64,000 bases of DNA from Flavobacteriales bacterium UBA972 (GCA_002292855.1 DBBY01000042.1:31236-95235); one strand, 5' to 3'; shown: positions 35,088 to 46,132, numbered from the stretch's first letter. Made by a program: numbers and translations. The notes: generated by a model not told the origin, from the sequence alone.

Positions 35088-36413
35088 CTACGCTTTGAAC
35101 TTCTGCTTAAGCAGTTCCGTAGTCGAAGAACCGGGGCGCTCAATGGGCATAGCCAGGGCGCGATCCCAGATCAAGTTAGCAAGTACTCCCAGTGCACGCG
35201 AAACTCCAAAGAGTACCGTGTAGAAGTCGTACTCCACCATTCCATAGTGCATGAGCAGTTGCCCGCTGTGAGCATCCACGTTGGGGTAGGGATTCTTGAC
35301 TTTGCCGGTGGCCTCCAAGGTGGGAGGAACCACTTCAAAAATCGTAGAAATAACCTTGAACAAGGGATCCTCGGGCATGTGCTTTAGGGCAAACTCGCGC
35401 TGGGCCATATAGCGCGGGTCAGTCTTGCGCAGTACGGCGTGACCAAATCCAGGAATTACCTGACCTGCCGCAAGGGTGTCGAGGGTATACTGAATGACTT
35501 GCTCTTTGCTAGGCTCTTGGGTGCCCAATTGTTCGAGCATTTCAAAGGTCCATTTAATTACCTCTTGGTTGGCTAAGCCGTGAAGCGGGCCGGCTAGGCC
35601 GTTCATTCCCGCCGCAAAACTTTGGTAGGCATCGCTCAAGGCGGAGCCAACCAAGTGCACGGCGTGCGCCGATACGTTGCCGCCTTCGTGGTCGGAGTGA
35701 ATCGTCAGGTAGAGGCGCATCAATTCGCGAAACTCCTCACTGTCGTAACCCAGCATGTGCGCAAAGTTGCCAGCCCAATCAAGCTTCGGATCCGGCTCGA
35801 TGTGGTCACCATTCTTGTAGGCGCGACGGTAAATGTAGGCGGCCACACGGGGCAAGCGCGCGAGCAAGTTCATGGCGTCCTCATAGGTGTATTCCCAGTA
35901 CTCCGACTTGTTGATTCCGCGAGCGTAGGCCTTGCCGAACTCTGTCTCGGTGCGCAATGCCATAATACCGACCACAAACTGGGTCATGGGATGCGCCCGC
36001 ATGGGCAATGCATCAATGGCCTTGAATACGTGGAGCGGAACAATGGCGCGACGAGCCCAGCTGTTGCTCAGCCTGCGCACGTCGTCGTCGTTGGGCATTT
36101 CATTCATTAGAATCAAATGAAACAGTGCCTCAGGCAAGGGCTCGTTGCCGCCTGGGTACTTTGGCAAAAGCTTTTGGAGCTCTGGAATGCTGTAGCCCCT
36201 AAAGCGAATGCCCTCATTGGGATCCAGCTTCGACGTCTCGCAGATCAGCGCAGTCATGCCACGCATGCCCTGGTAAACTTGAGCCACCGTGATTTCACCC
36301 AGTGATTTATCGCCGTGCTCCGCGACAAAAGCCTTTACCTCCGCCTGCGCAGGGCCAATCTTGGATGCGAAACGGTCTTTAATCCGATCGTTGGTGTAGA
36401 TGATTTCTTTCAT
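35088..36413 (-). CDS. gltA: Citrate synthase (eukaryote-like type)
   Basis: 441 residues. It condenses oxaloacetate and acetyl-CoA. The catalytic residues are in [11 protein letters not shown] (His), [17 protein letters not shown] (His) and [10 protein letters not shown] (Asp); [11 protein letters not shown] and [12 protein letters not shown] are further blocks. The sequence is of the mitochondrial-like group seen in Bacteroidota rather than the hexameric Gram-negative type. It is the last gene of carA-eno-gltA, three bases after eno. Confidence 0.93.
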   Translation of the reverse strand: MKEIIYTNDRIKDRFASKIGPAQAEVKAFVAEHGDKSLGEITVAQVYQGMRGMTALICETSKLDPNEGIRFRGYSIPELQKLLPKYPGGNEPLPEALFHLILMNEMPNDDDVRRLSNSWARRAIVPLHVFKAIDALPMRAHPMTQFVVGIMALRTETEFGKAYARGINKSEYWEYTYEDAMNLLARLPRVAAYIYRRAYKNGDHIEPDPKLDWAGNFAHMLGYDSEEFRELMRLYLTIHSDHEGGNVSAHAVHLVGSALSDAYQSFAAGMNGLAGPLHGLANQEVIKWTFEMLEQLGTQEPSKEQVIQYTLDTLAAGQVIPGFGHAVLRKTDPRYMAQREFALKHMPEDPLFKVISTIFEVVPPTLEATGKVKNPYPNVDAHSGQLLMHYGMVEYDFYTVLFGVSRALGVLANLIWDRALAMPIERPGSSTTELLKQKFKA

Positions 36414-36416
36414 AGC

Positions 36417-37697
36417 CTATTTAAAATTCTTGCCAGGGTAAATCGCCTCGGCGCCGAGCATTTCTTCAATGCGAAGGAGTTGATTATATTTTGCCATACG
36501 GTCTGACCTCGAGGCCGAACCGGTCTTGATTTGCCCGGTGCTCAAGGCCACTGCCAGGTCTGCAATGGTTGAATCCTCGGTTTCGCCCGACCGATGCGAC
36601 ATGACGCAGGTCATGCCATTAGCCTGAGCCTTGCGAACGGTTTCGATGGTCTCGGTCAGGGTGCCAATCTGGTTCACCTTCACCAGTACGGAATTCGCTG
36701 CCTTCAGCTCTATTCCCTTGCTGACGCGGTCGACATTCGTTACAAAGAGGTCGTCGCCGACAATCTGCACCCTTCCTCCTATGGCGGAATTCAGGCTAAC
36801 CCAACCCGCCCAATCGTCTTCTGCCAATCCGTCTTCAATAGACAGAATGGGGTACTGGTCAACCCACTTGGTCCAGTACGCTACGACCTCGTCGGTAGTC
36901 ATGGTTGCACCACCGGATTTCTTGAATGAATACAGTCCCGTCTTTTCGTCGTAGAGCTCCGTCATCGCCGCGTCCATGGCAATAAACAAATCAACACCGG
37001 TCTTGAATCCAGCCTTTTGAACTGCCTCGAGCACCGTCTCAATGGCCTCTTCGTTCGATCGAATGTTGGGTGCAAATCCGCCCTCGTCTCCCACGTTGGT
37101 GCTGTATCCCTTGGATTTCAGCACCGCCTTGAGGTGGTGAAAGACCTCGGTACCCATCTGTAGCGCCTGGCTAAAGCTTGTGGCCCCGACCGGCATAACC
37201 ATAAATTCTTGAAAATCAATGGCATTATCAGCATGCGCCCCGCCATTTAGGATGTTCATCATCGGAACCGGTAGCGTCTTAGCGCCCATCCCCCCCAGGT
37301 ACTGGAACAGGGGGAGGTTTTGGGATTGTGCAGCAGCACGAGCCGCAGCCATCGAAACGGCTAAAATGGCGTTTGCTCCCAGGCGCGCCTTGTTGGGCGT
37401 ACCGTCCGCATCGCGAAGAGCCTGATCAATGGCAGACTGGTTGCTGCAATCCATCCCTAGAACCGCCTTGGCTAACTCCGTATTGACGTTCTTTACCGCA
37501 TGGAGCACGCCCCGACCCAGGTAGGTTTTGGCATCGCCATCCCTGAGCTCTACGGCTTCGTGGGCTCCCGTTGAGGCCCCAGAGGGCACTGCCGCGCGAC
37601 CAAAATGTCCGCTGTCGGTAACCACATCGGCTTCGACCGTAGGGTTTCCGCGTGAATCAAGAATTTGGCGTGCGTGAACAGAGGTAATTTTAGGCAT
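36417..37697 (-). CDS. eno: Enolase
   Basis: 426 residues, the usual length. It converts 2-phosphoglycerate to phosphoenolpyruvate. Seen: [59 protein letters not shown] with metal-binding Asp/Glu, [11 protein letters not shown], and the signature [14 protein letters not shown] with [15 protein letters not shown]. It lies three bases after carA and three before gltA, an order typical of Flavobacteriia. Confidence 0.97.
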   Translation of the reverse strand: MPKITSVHARQILDSRGNPTVEADVVTDSGHFGRAAVPSGASTGAHEAVELRDGDAKTYLGRGVLHAVKNVNTELAKAVLGMDCSNQSAIDQALRDADGTPNKARLGANAILAVSMAAARAAAQSQNLPLFQYLGGMGAKTLPVPMMNILNGGAHADNAIDFQEFMVMPVGATSFSQALQMGTEVFHHLKAVLKSKGYSTNVGDEGGFAPNIRSNEEAIETVLEAVQKAGFKTGVDLFIAMDAAMTELYDEKTGLYSFKKSGGATMTTDEVVAYWTKWVDQYPILSIEDGLAEDDWAGWVSLNSAIGGRVQIVGDDLFVTNVDRVSKGIELKAANSVLVKVNQIGTLTETIETVRKAQANGMTCVMSHRSGETEDSTIADLAVALSTGQIKTGSASRSDRMAKYNQLLRIEEMLGAEAIYPGKNFK

Positions 37698-37700
37698 GAC

Positions 37701-38795
37701 TTAAGCGGGTATTGATTGGCCCATCAAGGCAACAAATTCATCAAAAAGGTAGTGGGCATCGTGCGGACCCGGAGAGGCCTCAGGATGGTACTGCACGCTA
37801 AAAGCAGGCAGGTCCATGCGCCGAATTCCAGCAACCGTACCGTCATTCAAATGCACGTGGGTAAGCTCGACTCTTGGGTCTTTTGCTACATCCTCAATCG
37901 AGACGGCAAAGCCGTGGTTTTGTGAGGTAATCTCCCCCTTGTCTGTTTTAAGGTTCTTGACCGGATGGTTGATTCCACGATGGCCGTTGTGCATCTTGTA
38001 GGTGCTCAGTCCCGAGGCAAGTGCTATCATTTGGTGGCCCAGGCAAATGCCAAAAGTTGGCTTACCCGAGGCGAGAATTTCGCGCACCGTATCAATTACC
38101 CCAGGACTAGCGGCCGGATCACCCGGGCCATTCGAGAGAAAGTAGCCGTCTGGCTCGTCGGCCGAAAGCACCGCAAAAGGAGTATTGTAGGGGTAGACCG
38201 TAACCCGGCAGCCTACGCGCAGCAAATTGCGAAGTATGCTTCGCTTAATTCCAAGGTCAAGGGTCGCAACCTTAAAGGGCGCATCAGCCTTGCCAACGGT
38301 GTAAGGCTCCTTGGTGCTCACCGTCGAGCAGAGTTCAAGACCCTCCATATCGGGCGCAGCCTTTAAACGCATTTGCGCTTCTTCAAGGGTAAGTTCGGTG
38401 GTAAGCACCGCATTTTGCGCGCCAAAATCGCGTATGTGCTGCACCAATGCCCGCGTATCCACGTTGGCAATGACTACCGAACCCTTCATAAAGTTCTTGA
38501 GGCTCCGGCTATTGCCTCGGACCCTAGACGCCAATTCACTGAAATTTCGGCAGACCAGGCCGGCAATCTGTACCTCGGCAGACTCGTTTTCTTCGGACTC
38601 TACCCCATAATTGCCAATATGCGCCGATGCCATTACCATCACCTGGCCCTTATAGCTGGGGTCGGTAAAAATTTCTTGATAACCCGTCATGCCCGTGTTA
38701 AAGCAAATTTCGCCTACCGAAGTACCGTCAACCCCTACCGACAGGCCCTCAAAAAAGGTACCGTCTGCAAGTAAAACAAAGGCTTTTGAACTCAT
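37701..38795 (-). CDS. carA: Carbamoyl-phosphate synthase small (glutaminase) subunit
   Basis: 364 residues. It supplies ammonia from glutamine to CarB for arginine and pyrimidine synthesis. The CarA domain (GEICFNTGMTGYQEIFTDPS, IANVDTRALVQHIR) is followed by the class I glutamine amidotransferase domain with nucleophile Cys in TFGICLGHQ and the His/Glu pair in QYHPEASPGPHD. ATG 38795 is chosen over a TTG two codons upstream. CarB is not in the window. The start is 24 bases downstream of the rplQ terminator and no good promoter is visible, so read-through or a weak promoter must drive it. Confidence 0.95.
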   Translation of the reverse strand: MSSKAFVLLADGTFFEGLSVGVDGTSVGEICFNTGMTGYQEIFTDPSYKGQVMVMASAHIGNYGVESEENESAEVQIAGLVCRNFSELASRVRGNSRSLKNFMKGSVVIANVDTRALVQHIRDFGAQNAVLTTELTLEEAQMRLKAAPDMEGLELCSTVSTKEPYTVGKADAPFKVATLDLGIKRSILRNLLRVGCRVTVYPYNTPFAVLSADEPDGYFLSNGPGDPAASPGVIDTVREILASGKPTFGICLGHQMIALASGLSTYKMHNGHRGINHPVKNLKTDKGEITSQNHGFAVSIEDVAKDPRVELTHVHLNDGTVAGIRRMDLPAFSVQYHPEASPGPHDAHYLFDEFVALMGQSIPA

Positions 38796-38819
38796 TATCA
38801 AGCGTTAAGTATTGGACAC

Positions 38820-38851
38820 AAAAAAAGGATAAGAGGCGACCCTTATCCTTT
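38820..38851 (-). terminator. Rho-independent terminator of the ribosomal supercluster
   Basis: A perfect 10-bp stem (38824-38833 with 38842-38851) with an eight-base loop, followed on the minus strand by a run of seven or more T. It lies 22 bases after the rplQ stop and separates the 32-gene cluster from carA. Confidence 0.92.
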
Positions 38852-38873
38852 GCAAATTACGAGAACTCACGGC

Positions 38874-39446
38874 TTATTCCGCTTCCTTCTCCTCGTTGTT
38901 TTCATCCGCTTCGGGAGCTGCTGAAGCCTCTGGTGCCTCGGTCGCTTCCGGTGCCTCTGGAGCTTCTGGAGCCACCTCCGCAACAGCAGCAACAGCGACG
39001 GGCGCCGCAACTACCTCCGCGTCAGCAGCCTTGCTGCGTCCACGACGGGTTGACTTCTTAACTTCCTTCTTGGCGTTGCTGTAAATCTCATTGAAATCAA
39101 CCAACTCGATCATGGCCATCTCGGCATTATCACCCAGGCGGTGGCCTGTCTTGATAATGCGCGTGTAGCCCCCGGGGCGATCACCGACCTTAACCGACAC
39201 CTCGCGAAACAGCTCCGTAACGGCTTCCTTGCTTTGCAGGTAGGAGAACACCATACGACGGTTGTGCGTGCTGTCTGACTTAGAACGGGTCACCAAAGGC
39301 TCCACATACTTCTTTAGTTCCTTCGCCTTGGCGAGGGTTGTGTTAATCCGCTTATGCTGAATCAACGATGCCGCCATGTTGCTAAGCATCGCCTTTCGGT
39401 GCGACGCCGTGCGGCCTAAGTGATTGAATTTCTTACCGTGACGCAT
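38874..39446 (-). CDS. rplQ: 50S ribosomal protein L17
   Basis: 190 residues. The L17 core ([53 protein letters not shown]) ends near residue 125. The remaining 60 or so residues form a tail rich in Ala, Pro and Glu with repeats such as [16 protein letters not shown], absent from E. coli L17 and probably disordered. Last gene of the cluster, three bases after rpoA. Confidence 0.96.
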   Translation of the reverse strand: MRHGKKFNHLGRTASHRKAMLSNMAASLIQHKRINTTLAKAKELKKYVEPLVTRSKSDSTHNRRMVFSYLQSKEAVTELFREVSVKVGDRPGGYTRIIKTGHRLGDNAEMAMIELVDFNEIYSNAKKEVKKSTRRGRSKAADAEVVAAPVAVAAVAEVAPEAPEAPEATEAPEASAAPEADENNEEKEAE

Positions 39447-39449
39447 GTC

Positions 39450-40442
39450 TTATTCTTTATCGAGTTTGTACTTGATCATGTCCATTCCAAAAGTTAGGCC
39501 CAGACGCGCAACCAGCTCCTCGAGCTCGGTTAACGACTTCTTGCCAAAATTGCGGAACTTCATCAAATCCTGCTTGGTGTAGGAGACTAGATCCGAAACC
39601 AGCTCCACCTCAGCAGCCTTCAGGCAGTTCAGTGCGCGCACGCTCAACTCCAGTTCCGTCAAAGGACGAAGCAAAAGCTTGCGCATTTCAAGAACCTCGT
39701 CGTCGTATGCCTCAACCTCTACGGCTACCTCTGTCTCGGCAAGCATACGCTCGTCAGTGAACAGCAGAAAGTGCTGAATAAGGATGTGCGCAGACTCCGT
39801 CAAAGCGTCCACTGGCGTGATGGAACCGTCGGTTTCAATGTTGAGGATCAGTTTTTCGAAGTCGGTCTTCTGCTCTACGCGAAAGTTCTCTACCTCAAAA
39901 CTCACATTCTTCATTGGAGTGTAAATCGAGTCCATGAAGATGGTACCTAGGTTGGCCTCCAGCTTCTTGTTCTCCTCAGCCGGAACGTATCCGCGGCCCT
40001 TCTCTATGGTGAACTCCATTTCAAGCTTAATGGACGCATCCATATTGCAAATCACCAAGTCGGGATTCAGAATCTGGAAGTTCGTCAAAAAGGCAGATAA
40101 GTCCCCTGCTTTGAAGGCGTCCTTACCCGAAATAACAACCTTAACAGTCTCTCCCTCCATGCCCTCAATTTGGCGCTTGAAGCGGACCTGCTTAAGGTTC
40201 AAAATCATTTCGGTAACGTCTTCAACAACACCCTTAATGGTTGAGAATTCATGCTCCACTCCGGTGATGCGAACGCTGGTAAAGGCAAAACCTTCCAGAG
40301 AATTCAGGAGTACACGGCGCATGGCGTTCCCCACCGTAAGACCGAAACCGGGCTCAAGTGGACGGAACTCAAACTGTCCAAGATTTTCTGACGTCGAGAT
40401 GACGTGGACTTTATCAGGCTTTTGAAAGGTGAGAATTGGCAT
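39450..40442 (-). CDS. rpoA: DNA-directed RNA polymerase subunit alpha
   Basis: 330 residues. The N-terminal assembly domain ([35 protein letters not shown]) extends to about 235 and the C-terminal promoter- and activator-binding domain ([38 protein letters not shown]) follows a short linker. Between rpsD and rplQ in the usual alpha-operon order, three bases from each neighbour. Confidence 0.97.
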   Translation of the reverse strand: MPILTFQKPDKVHVISTSENLGQFEFRPLEPGFGLTVGNAMRRVLLNSLEGFAFTSVRITGVEHEFSTIKGVVEDVTEMILNLKQVRFKRQIEGMEGETVKVVISGKDAFKAGDLSAFLTNFQILNPDLVICNMDASIKLEMEFTIEKGRGYVPAEENKKLEANLGTIFMDSIYTPMKNVSFEVENFRVEQKTDFEKLILNIETDGSITPVDALTESAHILIQHFLLFTDERMLAETEVAVEVEAYDDEVLEMRKLLLRPLTELELSVRALNCLKAAEVELVSDLVSYTKQDLMKFRNFGKKSLTELEELVARLGLTFGMDMIKYKLDKE

Positions 40443-40445
40443 AGC

Positions 40446-41054
40446 TTATTTCGAGTAGAGTTCTACAATTAATTGTTCCTTGATGTTCTCAGGAATCATA
40501 TCACGCGTTGGGACATTGATCATTTTTCCGCTCATTATCGCGGAATTCCATTGTACCCATGGGTATTGGTCCGCACGGTTGCTGCCAAGACTGTTCGCAA
40601 CCACTTCAAGCGACTTAGAACGCTCGCGCACTGCGATGACGTCGTTAAGCGTAACCGAGTACGAAGGAATGTTCAAAACTTCACCGTTCACCGTAATGTG
40701 GCAATGCGTCACAAGCTGGCGCGCCGCACGACGAGTTGGGGCAATACCTAGGCGGTACACGACGTTGTCAAGGCGACGCTCGCAAAGCTGGAGCAATACC
40801 TCACCCGTGATTCCCTTGGAGCGGGAAGCGTGGTCAAACATGATGCGGAACTGGCGCTCCAGAATTCCGTAGGTGTATTTTGCCTTCTGCTTCTCAGCAA
40901 GCTGCACAGAATATTCGCTTTTCTTGCCGCGCTTGCGCTGGAAGCCGTGCTGCCCCGGGGGGTAGTTGCGCTTATCCAAAGCTCGGTCTGGACCAAAGAT
41001 GGGTTCGCCAAAACGACGGGCGATTTTTGTAAGTGGACCTCGGTAACGTGCCAT
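40446..41054 (-). CDS. rpsD: 30S ribosomal protein S4
   Basis: 202 residues. A primary 16S rRNA binder. [20 protein letters not shown] opens the chain; the S4/RNA-binding domain [20 protein letters not shown] with [14 protein letters not shown] is clear. The N-terminal zinc-binding Cys set of some S4 proteins is absent. In other bacteria S4 represses the alpha operon by binding its mRNA; no such site was identified here. Confidence 0.97.
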   Translation of the reverse strand: MARYRGPLTKIARRFGEPIFGPDRALDKRNYPPGQHGFQRKRGKKSEYSVQLAEKQKAKYTYGILERQFRIMFDHASRSKGITGEVLLQLCERRLDNVVYRLGIAPTRRAARQLVTHCHITVNGEVLNIPSYSVTLNDVIAVRERSKSLEVVANSLGSNRADQYPWVQWNSAIMSGKMINVPTRDMIPENIKEQLIVELYSK

Positions 41055-41082
41055 ATCTAACTGTTCTTCTATTTACTATTTA

Positions 41083-41484
41083 TTATACTCGGCGGCGCTT
41101 GGGCGGACGGCAACCATTGTGCGGGGTTGGCGTGATGTCAATGATCTCAGTAACCTCGATGCCCGTATTGGACAGGCTTCGGATGGCGCTCTCACGACCA
41201 TTACCAGGACCCTTAACATAAACCTTGACCTTGCGAAGGCCAGCCTCCATGGCCACTCCTGCAGCCTGTTCCGCAGCTACTTGAGCTGCATAGGGAGTGT
41301 TCTTTTTGGAACCACGAAAGCCCATCTTACCCGCAGAAGACCAAGAAATTACCTGTCCCTGCGTGTTAGTCAGCGCAATGATGATGTTATTGAACGTAGT
41401 GCTGATGTGGGCTTCGCCCGTCGACTCTACGATAACCTTACGCTTTTTAGTGGTTTTCGTCGATTTAGAATTCTGTTTTGCCAT
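41083..41484 (-). CDS. rpsK: 30S ribosomal protein S11
   Basis: 133 residues. S11 lines the 30S platform near the mRNA exit. Seen: [39 protein letters not shown], and [18 protein letters not shown] with the C-terminal [18 protein letters not shown]. Bacteroidota-typical N-terminal Lys/Thr-rich extension of about 15 residues. Confidence 0.97.
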   Translation of the reverse strand: MAKQNSKSTKTTKKRKVIVESTGEAHISTTFNNIIIALTNTQGQVISWSSAGKMGFRGSKKNTPYAAQVAAEQAAGVAMEAGLRKVKVYVKGPGNGRESAIRSLSNTGIEVTEIIDITPTPHNGCRPPKRRRV

Positions 41485-41503
41485 CGCTTCTAATGCTCAG
41501 TTC

Positions 41504-41881
41504 TTATTTAGTTACTTTCTTCTTGTTTGCAACAGTCTTGCGCTTACCCTTGCGAGTACGGCTGTTATTCTTGGTGCGCTGACCGCGCAAGGGAAGACCC
41601 AAACGGTGGCGAATGCCTCGCTGGCAGCCAATATCCATTAGTCGCTTGATGCTCATCGATACCTCAGAGCGAAGCTCGCCTTCGACCTTCATGCTTCCCG
41701 TGATGAAATCGCGGATGAGCTGAAGCTGTTCGTCGTTCCAATCCTGAACCTTGATGTTCACATCAACGCCAATCTGGGTCAAAATCATCTTAGCCTTCGA
41801 CCGACCGATTCCGTAGATATAGGTCAAGCCAATTTCACCGCGCTTGTTTTTGGGGAGGTCAATACCTGCAATACGTGCCAT
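41504..41881 (-). CDS. rpsM: 30S ribosomal protein S13
   Basis: 125 residues. S13 sits in the 30S head and contacts S19 and the P-site t[23 protein letters not shown], the helix-turn-helix [11 protein letters not shown] and the basic tail [20 protein letters not shown] identify it. It follows rpmJ by 17 bases. Confidence 0.97.
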   Translation of the reverse strand: MARIAGIDLPKNKRGEIGLTYIYGIGRSKAKMILTQIGVDVNIKVQDWNDEQLQLIRDFITGSMKVEGELRSEVSMSIKRLMDIGCQRGIRHRLGLPLRGQRTKNNSRTRKGKRKTVANKKKVTK

Positions 41882-41898
41882 TCTTCTTTTATATTGGA

Positions 41899-42015
41899 TT
41901 AACCCTGACGCTGCTTAAGCTTCGGATTTTTCTTGTTAATGATGTACAAGCGGCCTTTACGGCGAACAATTTTGCAGTCCACACTGCGCTTTTTAAGGGA
42001 AACTCTAACTTTCAT
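41899..42015 (-). CDS. rpmJ: 50S ribosomal protein L36 (zinc-free form)
   Basis: 38 residues, too short for most gene lists but clear between infA and rpsM. The product starts [20 protein letters not shown] and ends LKQRQG. The zinc-binding C-x2-C-x12-C-x4-H set of classical L36 is reduced to one Cys, so this is a C-minus type, usual in Bacteroidota. Confidence 0.95.
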   Translation of the reverse strand: MKVRVSLKKRSVDCKIVRRKGRLYIINKKNPKLKQRQG

Positions 42016-42037
42016 CGGTTGCGATTAAATCATTGAT

Positions 42038-42253
42038 TTAGTAACGGTAAACAATTCTTGCCTTAGACAAATCATAAGGAGACAACTCTAGCTTCACGCG
42101 ATCTCCTGGCAAAAGCTTGATGTAGTGCATCCGCATTTTTCCTGAGATGTGCGCCGTCACGACGTGACCATTCTCCAGCTCCACGCGAAACATCGCGTTG
42201 GATAGGTTCTCGGTGATCGTACCGTCTTGAGTAATTGCATCCTGCTTTGACAT
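42038..42253 (-). CDS. infA: Translation initiation factor IF-1
   Basis: 71 residues, an S1/OB-fold protein binding the 30S A site. [39 protein letters not shown] and [20 protein letters not shown] are the family blocks. Located between secY and rpmJ, three bases after secY. Confidence 0.97.
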   Translation of the reverse strand: MSKQDAITQDGTITENLSNAMFRVELENGHVVTAHISGKMRMHYIKLLPGDRVKLELSPYDLSKARIVYRY

Positions 42254-42256
42254 CGA

Positions 42257-43591
42257 CTACAGAGATTCGGCGTTTCGACCGCGAATGCGGCCTCCATCCA
42301 TCAAGCCATCGTAGTGGCGGTTCAACAAATAACTTTCGACCTGCATGAGCGTGTCCAAGACCACGCCTACAATAATCAACAAAGAGGTTCCGCCATAAAA
42401 CTGAGCCCAGGTCATGCTTACTCCGAAATTCATTAGAATAGCGGGCAAAATTGCAATTGCAGAGAGCAGAAGAGCACCAGGCAGAGTAATCTTAGCAAGT
42501 ACATCATCAATGAACTTAGCCGTGTCTCCTCCGGGCTTTACCCCAGGAACGAAGCCCCCGTTGCGCATCAGATCGTCTGAAATTTGGGTGGTGTTGATTT
42601 GAATAGCGGTGTAGAAGTAGGTGAACACCAAAATCAACAGAACAAAAACAAAATTGTACCAAAACCCTTGAATATCTCCAAACAGCGTAACCATCCAGGT
42701 ACTGCCCTCGCCGGTCATACCCGCATACTGAACCACCGTCAGGGGAATGAACATTAAAGCCTGAGCAAAAATTATGGGCATAACACCAGAGGCATTGACT
42801 CGCACTGGCAAGTAGCTCCGCCCCAAAGACTTGGAGCTCCCTCCTGCCACGCGCTTGGCGTATTCAAGCGGAATCTGCCTGACCGCCTGGGTCATTGCAA
42901 TGGCAAATAGGATTACCAAGTAGAGTGCAACCATCTCCAGCAAGAAGACAATCCAACCTCCACCCGATGGGCTTAACTGCGACACCAATTCCTGCAAAAA
43001 GGACTGAGGAAAGGATGCAATAATACCGATCATAATGAGCAGTGAAATACCGTTGCCAATTCCCTTGTCGGTGATTTTCTCACCCAACCACATGGCGAAG
43101 ATGGTGCCCGCGATCAGGGTAATCCAGGCCGAGAACCAAAAGAGCGAAGTTGGGAGGGTAATCTCAACCCCTTGATACATTAAGTTGGTAATGTATCCTG
43201 GCGCTTGAGCGGCAACTACCAAAATGGTGAGGTATCGCGTGATTTGATTCAGCTTTCTGCGGCCTGACTCACCCTCTTTTTGCATTTTGCTGATGGCCGG
43301 AATGGCTAAACCTGCAAGCTGCATAAAGATGGAAGCAGAGATATAAGGCATAATACCCAAGGCAAGCACCGAAGCATTCGCAAAGGCACCACCCGAAAAA
43401 GCATTGATCAAACCAACAAGTCCTTCTGAGGCCTGGTTTTGCAATTGATCAAGGCTGCTCGGATCAATGCCCGGAAGCACCACATTCGATCCCAATCGAT
43501 AAACCAAAATCAACCCGGCAGTCAACGTGATTTTGTCACGCAACTCCTGGATGGCCCAGATATTCTTAAAGGTTTCGATGAGCTTTTTCAT
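42257..43591 (-). CDS. secY: Protein translocase channel subunit SecY
   Basis: 444 residues with about ten transmembrane segments. It is the SecYEG pore. Seen: GSNVVLPGID, GALFAN-like GGAFANASVLALGIMPYISA, QAPGYIT, the cytoplasmic loop QAVRQIPLEYAKRVAGG, LPVRVNASGVMPIIFAQ and GFVPGVKPGG. Its start overlaps the rplO stop by one base and infA follows after three bases, the usual spc-operon position. Confidence 0.97.
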   Translation of the reverse strand: MKKLIETFKNIWAIQELRDKITLTAGLILVYRLGSNVVLPGIDPSSLDQLQNQASEGLVGLINAFSGGAFANASVLALGIMPYISASIFMQLAGLAIPAISKMQKEGESGRRKLNQITRYLTILVVAAQAPGYITNLMYQGVEITLPTSLFWFSAWITLIAGTIFAMWLGEKITDKGIGNGISLLIMIGIIASFPQSFLQELVSQLSPSGGGWIVFLLEMVALYLVILFAIAMTQAVRQIPLEYAKRVAGGSSKSLGRSYLPVRVNASGVMPIIFAQALMFIPLTVVQYAGMTGEGSTWMVTLFGDIQGFWYNFVFVLLILVFTYFYTAIQINTTQISDDLMRNGGFVPGVKPGGDTAKFIDDVLAKITLPGALLLSAIAILPAILMNFGVSMTWAQFYGGTSLLIIVGVVLDTLMQVESYLLNRHYDGLMDGGRIRGRNAESL

Positions 43592-44055
43592 TATTCCTTA
43601 GCTCCCTGAAGTAGGCTTACGCTACCACCCGCAGCTGCAATGGCAGCAGCAGCAGTTTGGCTCACCTTGTGAACACGAAGGGTCAAGGCGGTAGTAACCT
43701 GACCACGACCTAAAATTTTGATGAGGTCGTTCTTGCCAGCTAGTCCAAACTGCTGGAATTCAAGTGGACCAATAGAGGTAATTCCGTGCGCCGTTGCAAG
43801 CTGCTCGAGCACGTCCAAATTGATCGCACGAAACTCCACGCGATTCGGATTGGTAAAACCAAACTTTGGAACGCGGCGCTGAAGGGGCATTTGACCACCC
43901 TCAAAACCAATCTTTTTGCTGTAGCCAGTACGAGCTTTTTGACCCTTATGGCCAGCTCCAGCGGTGCCGCCTGATCCGGTACCTTCTCCGCGCCCTAGGC
44001 GCTTTTTTGTTTTAACTGAGCCTGGTGCAGGCTTGAGTTCGTGCAATGCTGCCAT
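43591..44055 (-). CDS. rplO: 50S ribosomal protein L15
   Basis: 154 residues. The Gly/Lys-rich N-terminus (KKRLGRGEGTGSGGTAGAGH, KGQKARTGYSKKIGFEGGQM) and the C-terminal globular part identify L15. One-base overlap with secY; five bases after rpmD. Confidence 0.96.
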   Translation of the reverse strand: MAALHELKPAPGSVKTKKRLGRGEGTGSGGTAGAGHKGQKARTGYSKKIGFEGGQMPLQRRVPKFGFTNPNRVEFRAINLDVLEQLATAHGITSIGPLEFQQFGLAGKNDLIKILGRGQVTTALTLRVHKVSQTAAAAIAAAGGSVSLLQGAKE

Positions 44056-44060
44056 GACTT

Positions 44061-44246
44061 TTAGGCGTTTAGTTCTTCAACTTTAATTAAGTGGCTCACG
44101 GCGCGAACCATACCCAGAATTTGGGGGGTTGCCTCGTGCTCCACACACTGGTTCATCTTGCGAAGACCCAGGGCGACCATGGTGGCTTTTTGATAGGGCG
44201 GACGATCAATCGTGCTACGAACCTTTGTGACTTTAATGCGTGGCAT
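44061..44246 (-). CDS. rpmD: 50S ribosomal protein L30
   Basis: 61 residues. IKVTKVRSTIDRPPYQKATM and LGLRKMNQCVEHEATPQILG match the L30 ferredoxin-like fold. Between rpsE and rplO as in most spc operons. Confidence 0.96.
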   Translation of the reverse strand: MPRIKVTKVRSTIDRPPYQKATMVALGLRKMNQCVEHEATPQILGMVRAVSHLIKVEELNA

Positions 44247-44257
44247 GGGCTTGTAGA

Positions 44258-44776
44258 TTAACCGTTGAATACTTTAGAAAGAGTGATACCGCGAGTTTTA
44301 GCAATCTGCTGGGCATCGCGCATCAAATGCAAAGCCTCAAAAGTCGCCTTAACTAAATTGTGGGGGTTTGACGAGCCCTTGCTCTTTGCAAGCACGTCAT
44401 GCACACCGACACACTCTAGTACGGCGCGCATGGCACCGCCTGCAATAACGCCTGTTCCGCTTGACGCAGGGCGAAGAAATACACGAGCTCCACCGAACTT
44501 ACCGTCTTGCTCATGGGGCACAGTGCCTTTGAGAATGGGGAATTTGTAGAGGTTCTTTTTAGCATCCTCAATGCCCTTGGTGACAGCCTCGCTGACCTCC
44601 TTAGACTTTCCTAGACCATAGCCTCCGATGCTGCCTTCGTCTCCAACAACGACAATCGCCGTGAAACTAAACGTACGTCCGCCTTTAGTAGTCTTGGTTA
44701 CGCGCTGGACCCCTACTAGGCGATCCACTAACTCTAAGCCACTGGGCTTTACTTTTTTTGATGCAGTTTCTTTCAT
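44258..44776 (-). CDS. rpsE: 30S ribosomal protein S5
   Basis: 172 residues. The double-stranded RNA-binding half ([38 protein letters not shown]) is followed by the S5 C-terminal domain ([20 protein letters not shown]). S5 influences decoding accuracy; nothing unusual at the known positions. Confidence 0.97.
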   Translation of the reverse strand: MKETASKKVKPSGLELVDRLVGVQRVTKTTKGGRTFSFTAIVVVGDEGSIGGYGLGKSKEVSEAVTKGIEDAKKNLYKFPILKGTVPHEQDGKFGGARVFLRPASSGTGVIAGGAMRAVLECVGVHDVLAKSKGSSNPHNLVKATFEALHLMRDAQQIAKTRGITLSKVFNG

Positions 44777-44783
44777 AACAGTC

Positions 44784-45140
44784 TTAGAAATTCAGGCCGC
44801 CTTTGCGAGCGCCCTCAGCCAATGATTTTACACGTCCGTGGTACAAGAATCCACCGCGATCAAACGAAACCGACTCAATGCCGTTGGCCTTAGCCAGTTC
44901 CGCAATCTTGATGCCTACCTGAAGTGCTTGCTCCAACTTGGAACCGCTCACCTCACGCACGCCCAACTTTAACGACGATGCCGCACAAATGGTTTTGCCC
45001 GAATGGTCGTCAATAACTTGAGCATAAATCTCTTTGCTCGAGCGGAATACCGCCAAACGAGGACGGACAGCCGTTCCTTCTACAATCTTGCGCACACGGT
45101 AGTGGATGCGCTCACGACGGGTTAATGATTTTGTTGCCAT
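44784..45140 (-). CDS. rplR: 50S ribosomal protein L18
   Basis: 118 residues. 5S rRNA-binding protein: [38 protein letters not shown] and [20 protein letters not shown] are typical. Six bases after rplF. Confidence 0.97.
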   Translation of the reverse strand: MATKSLTRRERIHYRVRKIVEGTAVRPRLAVFRSSKEIYAQVIDDHSGKTICAASSLKLGVREVSGSKLEQALQVGIKIAELAKANGIESVSFDRGGFLYHGRVKSLAEGARKGGLNF

Positions 45141-45146
45141 AGTTTA

Positions 45147-45701
45147 TTACTTCTTAGCTCCTGATTTACCTGCCTTACGGCGAACAATTTCTCCTACGTA
45201 GCGAACTCCTTTGCCCTTGAACGGCTCAGGCTTGCGAAGGCTGCGAATTTTTGATGCGACCGCACCAAGAAGCTGCTTGTCAAACGAAGCAAGTTCAACG
45301 ATGGGATTCTTACCCTTCTCAGAGATGGTGTTAAGACTGACCTCCTTGGGAATCTGCATCACAAAAATGTGCGAGTAACCTAAGGAAAGCTCAAGATTCT
45401 GACCCTGATGCGAGGCACGGTAGCCTACTCCAACCAACTCCAAATTCTTGGCGAATCCGGTTGAAACTCCAGTGATCATGTTTTGAATCAAGGCACGGTA
45501 CAAGCCATGCTGGGAGCGATGCTCCTTGAGGTCCGTTGGGCGCACTACGGTAAGTACGTCACCCTCGCGCTCAATGGAAATATCTTGATTGATTTCTTGG
45601 GTCAAAGTACCAAGCTTTCCTTTGACCGTTACGACATTCCCATTGATCGATAAATCGATACCTGCAGGAATGGTGATGGGGGATTTACCAACTCGTGACA
45701 T
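45147..45701 (-). CDS. rplF: 50S ribosomal protein L6
   Basis: 184 residues, two repeated alpha/beta domains. MSRVGKSPITIPAGIDLSIN and the C-terminal KPEPFKGKGVRYVGEIVRRK with AGKSG are characteristic. Near the factor-binding site of the 50S subunit. Confidence 0.97.
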   Translation of the reverse strand: MSRVGKSPITIPAGIDLSINGNVVTVKGKLGTLTQEINQDISIEREGDVLTVVRPTDLKEHRSQHGLYRALIQNMITGVSTGFAKNLELVGVGYRASHQGQNLELSLGYSHIFVMQIPKEVSLNTISEKGKNPIVELASFDKQLLGAVASKIRSLRKPEPFKGKGVRYVGEIVRRKAGKSGAKK

Positions 45702-45710
45702 GACTTAACC

Positions 45711-46109
45711 TTAGTAAACTAAACAAACTACTTCTCCACCCACATTTTGGGCACGGGCTTCTTTGTCGGTCATGATGCCGTGCGAAGTACTCACAATAGC
45801 AATACCCAAACCGTTCTTGATGCGCGGAATCTCCGTTGAACCGGCAAAATTGCGCAATCCAGGACGAGAAACGCGGTCAATTCCGCGGATAACCGAGCGC
45901 TTCGAAATCTTATCGTACTTCAAAGCAACCTTCAACAGTCCCTGAGGACCAATTTCATCAACCTTGTAGCCCTTAATAAAGCCTTGGTCCATAAGAATGC
46001 GAGCAATTTCAGCCTTCATCTTGCTATTGGGCACCTCCACAACTGCGTGGCCAGCTTTGGCTCCGTTGCGAATGCGCGTCAAAAAATCTGCGATGGGATC
46101 AGTGTACAT
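45711..46109 (-). CDS. rpsH: 30S ribosomal protein S8
   Basis: 132 residues. YTDPIADFLTRIRNGAKAGH and the C-terminal signature GLGIAIVSTSHGIMTDKEA identify S8, a primary rRNA binder that in E. coli also represses the spc operon by binding mRNA near rplE; no such site was traced here. Confidence 0.97.
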   Translation of the reverse strand: MYTDPIADFLTRIRNGAKAGHAVVEVPNSKMKAEIARILMDQGFIKGYKVDEIGPQGLLKVALKYDKISKRSVIRGIDRVSRPGLRNFAGSTEIPRIKNGLGIAIVSTSHGIMTDKEARAQNVGGEVVCLVY

Positions 46110-46132
46110 AACGTAATAGTTCTATTGTTGGG